This document shows positions 33,814 to 44,200 of a stretch of 64,000 nt of DNA, one piece after another; the first letter of the stretch is position 1, and each line of letters begins with the position of its first letter. Source of the DNA: Chelonoidis abingdonii. Its lineage: Eukaryota > Chordata > Testudines > Testudinidae. The position numbers and the translations under genes were made by a program. Where the stretch lies: NCBI RefSeq assembly GCF_003597395.2, contig NC_133777.1, positions 56,861,833 through 56,925,832 of the forward strand, read 5' to 3'. The notes under the pieces were generated by a model. It worked only from the letters and a program-made list of their open reading frames with translations. It was not told where the DNA came from and made no database searches.

Positions 33814-36800
33814 GTTCATGTTACCATTTGAAAAAATTCTTAAATTTCAGGTTCAAATGAACCCAGTATTTCCTAGTGAAACTCACTCTGCCTTTGCATC
33901 AGATCATGCAGAAATAAAATTTCATATTGTTTTGCCACAAAAGCATCAGTTGACTCGGATTTAAAAAATATCTGTACTTTGGTTAGTCTTTTGCTGAGTC
34001 TCATCTGAGTTCATAATGTAACCCCCTAAAACCCAGGTGAGTTTATCGCTGTTTCCTGCTTAATTGCAAACATTTAACATTAGTTGTGAAGGCTGAGCAA
34101 AAATTCTCTTGTAATTTCAAGATTGGCTATAGAATGAATATGCAGGGTTTTAACTTTGACTGACTTAATCTTCAAGTGGACAACACCAGACATAATCTGT
34201 GAGTGGATGTTTGCCTTGGGCACAATGCCCCCTAGCTGTAACAGAACAGATACAAGACATTCCTGATGTTAATGGTATTGTGAGGGCTTAGTTGTTTGCA
34301 CCTGATCTGTGAGCATACGGGACCCTCTACACACTGATGGGTCCCTGCTCACCTAGTAGGAAGATCAGCAGGCTCCAGGATTTGTCCATAGGGAGGGAGT
34401 GGGTTGGAATTATCTCCATCCTAATTGCAAACTGTTTGAAAAGTTAATGTGGTCTCAGGCAGTTTTAGCTTTCCTATGAGCCTCTCTTTCCTATGGAATC
34501 TCTCCTGTAAGGGCAATTTCTAATGGCAGCCTGAGGCCCTTAAGGGTTTTGTAATAGAGCCATACTAAAGAGCTGGGGAGAGCAGCAAGATGCCCCAGAG
34601 AATAGAGAGGAACAGAGTCCTCCAGGTGGACAAAATTACTGCCTATACAGAATACTAACCCTCAGAGGAATGAGGTTATCACCTCTGAAAAGATCTCAGA
34701 TCCTGCTGGCCTGAGAAACAAATAAAACTTGGGTGAATTAAGGTAGCACAGAAATAACATACATGTGGAAACTTACATGGAAAGATTTTTACAGAACTTT
34801 AGCTCTGTAGTCCTGTGGTTCTGATTTTAGTGGAGTAATTTGTGGTAAACACTGCAATCAAACATTACTATAAATTCAGAATATGCCTTTCAAAAGGGTT
34901 TGGACTCTTCTAACCCTTCACTTAGATAATGCAAACACTATTTTTATGTTTTTGTATAATATTTTATTTTCTAGGTTAAATCTTAGTTTGCTTCCTACTG
35001 AATTTCACCATCCTCAAAAACCATGAATTAGGGGAAATGTATGAGAACTCTACAAATAATTATGAAAGATGATTCATTTAAAGAGGTGACTAATCTAGAT
35101 AATCTGAATTTAATGAGTAAAAGGATAATTCTATACAAGCTAAAATATTAGTTTTGTTTAAGTGTGTAACAAAATTGAAGTTAAAATATAACAGGATTTC
35201 AGTATGTAATTGATTAAAACTAAGTGTACACTGACTTTTCGGCTATAGGCTATTGTCACAGGCTAAATTTTTCAGAAGTCTCTAAGTAACTTAAAAGCTG
35301 AAGTCTTATTTTCAAAAGTGACTTAGCAGTTTGGATCCAACAAACAAATCCCTACCACAAGTAGACACTCCATTACACATGCTTCTCCCCTGGGAGAGTA
35401 TGAGAGAGCAAACACCATATGACATTTTAGTCATGTTGCTTAATGTACTACTGGAAGATGCTCAGATACTACAATGTGCAGGTGGCATTAGAATCTATAT
35501 CCAATAGATCTGAAATCAGTTTTGAAAGCTAGACAGGCATTTTAAATTATTTTAACCTTAGTCTAAAAGCCTGTGCAATAGTCCTTTTCATGTCTCAGTG
35601 GAGTTAAAGCACCAATCCTTATAGAAGTGATGACATTGGTCATGCATACTATTACCATGTGAACTTTTTTACTTTTGGGGAATAAGATGTAAGAAGTGGG
35701 GACTGGAATAGAAATAGTTATTTCTTGCCATAACATCTATTGGCTAAACTGTATGGAGCCTGTTTCAATTTGAGTTTTTTATAATATTATGCAATTGTAC
35801 TTGCCTAGGTTACATCCAAGAAAGTGGCTAGTAAGTATGCTCTGGACTGGATAGAAATAACCTGGTGTATACTCGACAAAACAAGTATGGGAATACATAT
35901 GGCATGGATATGGAAATAACCATATTTACCAGAAGCACTGGTATTTAGCGAGATCAAGAACTAAAAGCAGACTCTTCTTTCCATAGCCTTTATAGTGCAC
36001 AGATGTATGACTCAGGGACTATGAGCTGAGCAAAGTGCAGAAATATACTTTATAAAAATGCTTCAGACCTGTCAATTCAATTAACCAGAGTCCAACTTGT
36101 AAAAGTAATTAAAAATTATTTTGCATTGTATTTAAAATTGTTATTGTACATTGCTGTTCAAAGTTATAGTTGAAATGAACTTATTTACAGTAGTTTTTTT
36201 AAAAAGTTACATGTGCAGTTTTCCTCACTGCACTCAACATTCATTATATGTACTACAAAGTTCAAGTTTCTTTGCATACAACACAGCAAAAGATTAGTTG
36301 GTAGAATAAGTTATCCCAGAAACTTTTATGTAGCCAATTAGTGTTAAAGCTGGTTTGCAGTCACCTGGCCAGGGAAATGTTTGGGTCATTTGTTTAAAAC
36401 TAGATCAGTTATGTGTCTCTGGTGTTTTTCTTTGTTGTGTTAATTAGTCCAATTAAAAATTGGACATTGGAGTTTATTTTAATTAGTGCTTGCTACCATT
36501 ATGTGTCCTCATGCAATATGTTAATAGTAGTAAGCTCTACTGAAACTAAACTCCAGTCAGTGAAGTTCGGCATGCAGAATTAGCACATAGCCTTAATCTT
36601 ACCATACATAAAATGTTTGCCTCTTACAAATTCAGTCTGCCAGATTAAGTGGCCAAATTGATAAAAGTCCTACTCCACAAATATTTCTTGTCTATACAGC
36701 CCTTCTATTTCTAAATTGTGATATTCATATCTGGCTTTAACTTCTGCCAGGCAACACTCCAAATATACCATTGGTGTCTCTGCTTTGAGGTTTGCACATC

Positions 36801-37090
36801 AAACTATTGTGACTTTAGGCTAAATTCTGTTCCCAGTGAAACAGGGGGATTTTTGCTATTATCTTAGGGGAAAAAGCCATATTTTTAACCTGACAAAACT
36901 AGTTAGTTAAAATTGCTCTTTGATTTGCTTTTAGAGCTGTCTCCAGTTCATATGTATATACTGCATGTTCCTAAAGGCTGCCTTGGGTGAAACTTCATCA
37001 AATTTCCATGTAGAACAGAATTTACAGACCAAAGAGAATACATATGGCTTGATGAGATTAGAACTACAGGCTAGCAAATTATTTTAAGAT
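33814..37090. other. Intergenic, nothing recognised
   Basis: About 3.3 kb of AT-rich DNA between the hAT complex and the THAP10 remnant. I searched it for THAP10 and LRRC49-like segments on both strands without success and saw no repeat that I can name. Confidence 0.5.
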
Positions 37091-37097
37091 TCACTCT

Positions 37098-37569
37098 CTC
37101 AATATCTCTTCCTTCACCTGAACAGCTGTGTGTGTCACAAATCACTCTGTTCAATTTTTCCATCCTATTCAGTATCAATTTCTTAGTCACTGGAGGAAAT
37201 TCCAAAAAGGGATGAAGTATAGGAACAGACTAATCTATCTGAGAGGCTGCATCACAAAGTACTTACCAGATACTTTCACTTTTGCTTGAATACCTGTTAA
37301 AATGAGTGGGGGAAAATCTGGAGTAAGTTGATCACACTTGTGTAACTGCAATGTGATTTAATTGATTTCAAAGGAAATCTAAGGAACAGTAAACCGACCT
37401 ACCTATGCGACAATGGAAAGGTCTTTTCAAAGAGACTTTTGTACTCCTTTTTAAGTGTATGAATATCAGCATCCACTGACAACAAACTTTCTTGACTGGA
37501 AGTAGGTGTAAGCTCACTAGACTGATCAGTATCTAGCTGTGTTTGTTTAGTTTCAAATTCACATGTAAT
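37098..37569 (-). pseudogene. THAP10: Decayed THAP10 (exon 2 and terminal exon remnants)
   Basis: Two minus-strand segments align with the C-terminal half of human THAP10, a THAP zinc-finger protein of unclear function. Segment 37569-37403 has an acceptor (caatttcag|) and donor (CATAG|GTAGGT) and reads ITCEFETKQTQ (human ITCENELVQTQ), but KRP and the rest appear in another frame, as if about 8 nt were lost near 37435. Segment 37293-37098 begins GIQAKVK, then needs at least three frame changes to follow human: LCDAASQ, SSD, IEQSDL, AVQVKEE. In-frame stops are at 37232-ish (TAG), 37185 (TAA), 37167 (TAG) and 37137 (TGA). The N-terminal THAP zinc finger was not found. The gene is dead; its place and strand next to LRRC49 match human. 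Confidence 0.85.
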
Positions 37570-38076
37570 CTGAAATTGATAAATACAGAAGTTGACATAA
37601 CTCACACCTTGGTCAAGTGTTCCTGTGCTTGATCTCTTATTCTAACAAAATAATTTAGCTTTAAAAGGGCTGACTCAAATTTGATTAGAAGTTGATTTTG
37701 GCTTTAAAAAACAAAGCACAACAGATATCTCTCACCCCCCACCCTTCGCCATATCGCTTGGCCCTGACCGAGCAGCAAGAGCCAGGGAACGAAAAATAAC
37801 GTCCGAGCCCGCCCTGTCGGGGCAATGCTACCGGCGGGCAGCGAAAGGAAGAGCGGGGGCGGCGGAGGGAGCAGCTGAGACTGATGTGAGATGAACAAGG
37901 CCCAGGCACCACAGAAAGCAGAGCCCGCAACCGGCGCTCAGCACCGCGGCCAGCGCTCCCCTCCCGGCTGAGCCTGCGCCTCCGCGGCCCGTGAGTTTAG
38001 CTCAGGCTGCGGCTCGCTACACCTTGCCCTGCCGCCGCCGAGGGGCGGGGGGACGAGCCGGAGCGCGAAAGGCTGG

Positions 38077-38087
38077 ACCGGAAGTGG
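38077..38087 (+). promoter_or_regulatory. LRRC49: ETS-type site ACCGGAAGTGG
   Basis: A consensus CCGGAAGT core, typical of TATA-less housekeeping and bidirectional promoters (GABP/ELK class). It lies about 80 bp before the LRRC49 start codon. Confidence 0.6.
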
Positions 38088-38089
38088 TG

Positions 38090-38103
38090 GTTGCTATGGC
38101 GAC
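38090..38103 (+). promoter_or_regulatory. LRRC49: RFX X-box-like palindrome
   Basis: The 14-bp sequence GTTGCTATGGCGAC differs at two positions from the ideal X-box GTTGCCATGGCAAC. RFX factors bind such sites in promoters of ciliary and microtubule genes, which fits the role of LRRC49. It contains an ATG (38096) out of frame with LRRC49. Confidence 0.6.
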
Positions 38104-38163
38104 TCGGAAGAGGTTTCCGCCGGCCAAAGAAGAGGCGGTGGCCGGTCGGGGAGACTCGTTTCC

Positions 38164-38214
38164 ATGGTGCCCAGCAAGTTCCGGCCCGGGGGCGGCAGGG
38201 CCGGGCCCAGCGCT
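38164..38214 (+). CDS. LRRC49: LRRC49 coding exon 1
   Basis: Encodes MVPSKFRPGGGRAGPSA (human MIPGKYRSVSGRAANN) and ends GCGCT|GTAGGT, phase 0. The start was chosen by that similarity. Its context (ttccATGG) has T at -3, and a stronger out-of-frame ATG lies 68 bp upstream. Confidence 0.85.
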
Positions 38215-41200
38215 GTAGGTGCCGCGGGGATGAGGGGAGAGGATTAGCCGCGGGAGGGAGGCAGGGGCCCCGCCAGCTGCAGGTGCGGGGCTTGTGAGCT
38301 GGATGCCTCCGATCTTGGCTGACTCGGGGAGCTTTGTGCTTCTGCGCCTGCCGCGCGCCCTGGTCCCCGCCCGACATATCCTGCCTGTCTGCGCCCAGTG
38401 CGGGGGCAGTGCCCCAGCCCCCTGGGTCTATTACACCAGTAGTGGCCATGGCTCCATCCCCTCTTCCCTCGCAGGATCCCCCCACCCATGCCCAGGCTTG
38501 CTGTCCCTTCGAGGCCGTGCCCAGCCGCGCCCCGCCCCAACCCACCTGCCAGGAGACCCCCCCTCACTCTGCTCGTGCGCCTGTGAAAACGCAGGCTGGG
38601 AAAGCTGCTCCCTTTGCTAAACGCACGTCAAAATTTTATCTTTGTCAGGACTAATTACTGTATTAGTGCTAAATGTTCGGATTTTTTCTTTTGCATCTCA
38701 TACTCCTAGAGATGGGGAATTGAGCAGGTAGTCACAGCGGCTGTTTGGTTGCCCTTGGATGCTGCTTGGTTGTATCACTGTACACGTGTTTCAGGGAGCA
38801 CTGCAACACAGTGACAGCTTAAAATTTGCCAGGTTGTATAGTACACTGGCAGCGATTATGATCAGGAGGAGGAAGTATATTTGCATGTGTGTATGTTTCA
38901 CACTGTGCCCCCTGGGTGTGTGAGCTGCTTTGTACATTTCTACTAAACAGTTGTGATTATTTATTTAGAAATGTTTTGGAAGATTAGCTTTAAGCTTTGT
39001 AATGTAAATAATAAACATTAAAAAACCTGGTATCTGTCCCTCAAAAAAAGTCTAAGAGGGATATTTTTCCATTTAAAAATAGACCTAATGTAACTACCTC
39101 TGAGGACCGAAAAGAAGTGGTTATTTCAAGCTGGGTTTTTGTGTGCGTGCTTTAAGACTAAGACTACATCTACGTCACACACCACTTTCAGTGGGGTATA
39201 GGGTGTGTGTAGCTTTGTACCTCAGTCACATCCTTCAGATGTGTCTTTATTTCACTGTTTGCACTGTTGTTTAAACTTCGGCTGGGGGGCTATTTGAGTA
39301 CATACTCTTCAAGAGAGGTGAGCAAACTTTTTGGCCCGAGGGACACATCTGTGTAGAGAAATTGTATGGTGGGCCATGAATGCTCACAAATTTGGGGTTG
39401 CATTGCGGGAGGGGGTGAAGACTCTGGCTGGGGGTGCAAGCTATATGGTGGGGCCAGAAATGAAGAGTTCAGGGTGTATGAGGCGGGGATGAGGGCTCTG
39501 GCTGGGGGTGTGGGTTTGGGGGGGGTGAGGATGAGGGGTTTGGGGTGTAGGAGGGTGCTGTGGTCTGGGATCGAGGGGTTTTGAGGATGGGAGGGGGATC
39601 AGGGCAGGGGATTAGGGTACGGGAAGAGGTCAGGGGTATAGGCTCCAGGCGGTGCTTACCTCAAGTAGTTCCTAGAAACAGTGGCATGTCCCCTCTTTGG
39701 CTCCTATGCAGAGGCGTGGCCAGGTGTCTCTGTGCATGCTGCTGCCTGTGGAGCTCCCATTGGCCAAGGTTGCTGGCCAGTGGGAGCTGCAGGGCAGCGC
39801 TTGGGGCGGGGGCAGCATGTGGAGCCCCCTGGCTGTCCCTATGCATAGGAGCCGGAAGGGGGACATGTCGCTGCTTCCAGGAGCCATGAGGAGCAGGGAA
39901 AGCCCCAGATCCCTCTCCCCGGCAGTAGCTCGAGGGCTGGATTAAAACGTCTGACAGGCTGGATGCAGTCCGTGGGCCATAGTTTGCCCACTCCTGCTCT
40001 GCATACTGCCAAAAGATGCATGCATTGTAGACCAGAGTTCCATTTGAGTGTAAAATGGAGAGAAAGTATGATGAGGGTGGGTCAGTGAGTACAGATTACC
40101 AGAAATGAATATACTTTTGTCCATTCTGACTATATTATCTAAAATAGACTTCTTTATTGGATGAATTATTATATTCAGGGAATTTTCTTCATTAATAAGG
40201 TATATTTGGCCTTTTGTTTTAAGCATTCAGTTTTTGCAAAATGCAGTCTGTTTTTTTTTCCCCTTCAATTTACAGGTTAACAACTGTGGGCTTCATCTGG
40301 TTATCCAAACCTCATCAGTGGCAGAGAGAAATAAACCAGTAAGATCCAAATACATTTTTTTTTTTAAATTACTGAAACATAACTAAGTTAGTTAGTTAAT
40401 ACAGATGCAAAAAATACTCTTGTTTCTAAAATAGTTTTTAATATTTAGTTTTTATTATTTTGTTTTGTAATGATTTATTTCAGCCAATGAGGACAGGGGC
40501 TATATAAAATAAAAGCCCTGGAGTCAATCTTTGCTTTGCTATGAACCCAGAATAAGTTTCAGCATCTTGTTGTGCCTCCCTTTTGTTTTTCGTGCTGCTC
40601 TTGGTGGGAGTCTATCTGGTGGAGTACATGTTCTCCAGTTCAGCTATGCTGGCCCAGGGTATTGTGGGGATGAAGTCAATTCTCAATCCCCATCTTTTTT
40701 CTCTTGCCTATGTACTTGAGGAAGTGGAAGAGTGGCCAAGTGGAGACTGCTCCCCCTCCAGTGCCAGTCTCCAGGATGTATTTGACTCATTATTAAGGAA
40801 AACTGATTTCTTGTTACTGTACTCATGCCTACTACCCTGAAAATAATTGTATATTGCCCATGCAAAATTTGACTTTGGAGGCTATTTCAATCTACTGAAT
40901 TACTGCATTCGTATTTGAAAAATAAAGCTGATCTTCAATAGAATTATTCTTTTAATGGATATCTGTTTTATAAATAACATATTTTGGCTGAGATTTTCCA
41001 AGCCAGCAAAATAATGTAAAGTATCAGAGGGGTAGCCGTGTTAGTCTGGATCTGTAAAAGCAGCAGAGAATCCTGTGGCACCTTATAGACTAACAGATGT
41101 TTTGGAGCGTGAGCTTTCGTGGGTGAATACCCACGAAATACCTCACCTGCGTCTGACGAAGTGGGTATTCACCCACGAAAGCTCACGCTCCAAAACATCT

Positions 41201-44200
41201 GTTAGTCTATAAGGTGCCACAGGATTCTCTGCTGCTTTTACAAAATAATGTAGGCACCCAGTAGCTATTCATTTTAATGGGAAGTGTTTGTTCAAATTCT
41301 CTAGGCAGCTTTGAAAACCTCAGCCTAACTGCAGTACTGTTTTTACCTTCCGTCCATTTTCTTCTTGATAATGAAATATTTTAAATGAACATAATATTGT
41401 CTTATTTGTTTTAGATATTTATAATATGCCTATTCAATAAACCTGTCATGTGAAGTCTTTGTAGTACTATACAGTGAAATCTGAATATTACTGCCTTCTT
41501 GAAGAGAATAATACATTTTAACATGGAGTAAATCTGGTATTAATGATCATTCCCCAGAAAAGAAATATTTAACTTAAATAAATTATGATAACTGTGTATC
41601 AAATTTATTACAGTTAATTGTAAAACAATAGGTGTGTTTTAAAAATCTTGTTTCATATAAGTCATATTTTAAACATTGTGTTGCAGTTTGAATTCAGGAT
41701 AAATAAAGACCAGTCGTCTTTCCACAACAGGCTCTTGCAACATGATCTGGAAAAAAACTATTCAGGAAAACAAGGTAAAGTTTCCTTTTCTAGTTAACGT
41801 CTATAACAGCGTTAACTATAGAAAGAAAAAGTGTGATTAGCAAACAGAAACTTATTTCATGCACACTTAAAAAATAATTATTATTTCTGGCATATGAAAG
41901 ACATGAGTGTATTCTCATCTGGGTGCATGGCCATGGGGGAGACTAGCTCTAGCTTTTATTTTTTGTTTGTTTTCAAATTTGTTGTAATAATGTAATCTTG
42001 GTGATGTTTGCTGCTTTACCATGTAATGCTATTTACCAATACATTATTTTGGTAATATAGTTTTTCATGTAATAATCCTGTCTTGCTTTATAAAAATCAT
42101 ATAAATTGTCCATCATTTCATGGCAACTTTGTAATATTACATTTGTAGGGCAACACAGGGAATTTTGCACTGTCATAGTCTGTGCTGTGTCTAATCTTTG
42201 AATGATAGAATTTAAATATTTAAAAGGCTGTTAATCCATCATGTTGGAAGAAGGTTATTTCTCGATCTTCTGACACTTCTTTGAAGTACTTTGGAATCAG
42301 GAATTTTGTCACTTGCAGAACTGTCTAGTTACCAAAACAGGTAGGGAGACTAAAAGTTTCAGTGTAAACCTAGGTATCCGACATATCACACTCTGTTAAT
42401 TTGCTGCTTAGCTGGGGAACTAGCTCTTTAACACCGTTACAGTCCTAGTTTTGGGGAACTAATAGTTTTCTTTTGAATAAGGTTGGGGAAATAAGTTAAA
42501 TATGGGGACCATCTACTTTGATGATACCCCTTGGTATCAAAAGTAAGAAAGTAACCAATATTCATTTATGTAAATGTATTATGTTCAACTGGTGTGTGTG
42601 TGTGTAATTACTGTCTCTTATTCTGTCAGTACCCATAGGCTCCATGAGCTCAAAAAATTCAGAGACTGTTCCTCCTAAATCTGTTTCAGTGTTTCAATAA
42701 TTGGGATAATTGAATAGCTCTTTCACTGTGTGTGCCAGAAGAAGATTTTTGTTTGGTTGGTTGAACTAGATGAGACAGTTTTGAGATCAAAGTCCTGTTT
42801 AAAGAGGAGAATGATTCCAGTGGGGAGAAAATAAGGGTCATTTTCCTAGTGAATTTTTTAAAACAACAAAACATCTTGGCCTTTGGGAGGAATACGCCAT
42901 CTAAGATTTCACTGCCAGTTGTACTGAGGATGGAAGGAGCCATAAAATTCATCATGTTCTTTGCCATGTTGCTGCTGCCTGCAATCCTACAGGATTTGTG
43001 ATTGGTTAGATTAGTGATATAGAAGTCTCCAAACACCGCTCAGTTTTTTATGCATGTGTGACATACCACAGTACAATCCAGACTAATGAGCAACTGTCAC
43101 CCCTGTCCTGCGATCTTGGGTGCCTTACAGTGCATTGCTGAAGTTGTTCACAAACAGCCTTCCAGCATAAGTTTCTGTTTCTGGCTGCAGCCTGCCAGAC
43201 ACCCTTGGGTTACACTCTGGCTCTCACCAACCTTGGTTTTATTGCTGGGTGACCCCAATACCCCCTGTCTTAGATTTCTCTCAGAAATGTATGTCCTGTA
43301 CTGCCCTGCCCTCTCTTGGACAATGCAAATTATATTTAGTCCGTTATTCCTTTAAAAGATATACATACAACTTGTCACCCCCAATGGAGTTACCCAGAAA
43401 CTTCAATTTAAACACATTAGATTAGACAGAACAATAAAAAAGTTTATTAACTACAAAGAGAGATTTTAAGTGAGTGCAAGTAATGAGGTACAAAAGTCAG
43501 AAATGGTTACAAGACAAATAATGTTTACTAATACTTAACTTAACAAACTTATCAGATTCAAGCAGAGTTTCTCAGGACAAGCTTTCAGCAGTATGACTGA
43601 CCAAACCCTGTATGTCAGGACCCCTCCCCGAGATGTTTCCTTTGCTGCTTCAAGTGAAGTGAAGTGATAGGGAGAAAGAAAGGGGAGCCTTGGGATGTTT
43701 GTCCCTCCTTTTTCTAGTTTCAGTCTCTCTCTTGAGAAACATTTCCAGTTGGGCACTAGGAATCAAAGAATCTGTGTGGAAGGATATTCCCTTCTGGGTT
43801 TTTTCACCTGTCTGAGCTTCCTTTGTTTCACTTCATGCTTGATGACTCTGTGCTCTGCTTAATTTGCATTTAAGCAGTAAACACATTCCTTTGTTTAGGG
43901 CAGACCTGTGTGCCAACTTCTGTTTTGGCTGTAGTGGGGGGTTTGGAACATATGTTAATAACATCATACAGGGAAATTTTATAACTTCATGAATAATGTT
44001 GCCACACATTTTATCGGGATGATACTCGCCAACAAATTATGAGTTTTCAGATGATACCTTACAAGGCATACTTGTACAAAGGTTATTACAGTAGTGTGTA
44101 GGGTATGAATACAGGGGTGTATTCTGTCACAGCATGTCCAGTTCTTTTTAAAGAATACAAATAAACAAAATACTCTTTAAAGTAATGGTTTTGTAGACAA

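Larger units (their letters stand above)
37700..38640. promoter_or_regulatory. LRRC49: CpG island: former THAP10/LRRC49 bidirectional promoter
   Basis: A GC-rich, CpG-dense block between the THAP10 remnant and LRRC49 exon 1, extending into LRRC49 intron 1. In human this position is a bidirectional promoter of the two genes. No TATA box was seen on the LRRC49 side; an ETS-type site and an X-box-like palindrome lie 60-90 bp before its start codon. Confidence 0.75.

Noticed and set aside
37685..38000. THAP zinc-finger exon of THAP10
   Set aside because: A faint FSFP … RDIC pattern occurs at about 37710-37800 on the minus strand, but spacing is wrong and the key cysteines and histidine do not line up.
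37997..38545. 182-codon minus-strand frame
   Set aside because: Composition artefact of the CpG island; it crosses LRRC49 exon 1 antisense and has no known similarity.
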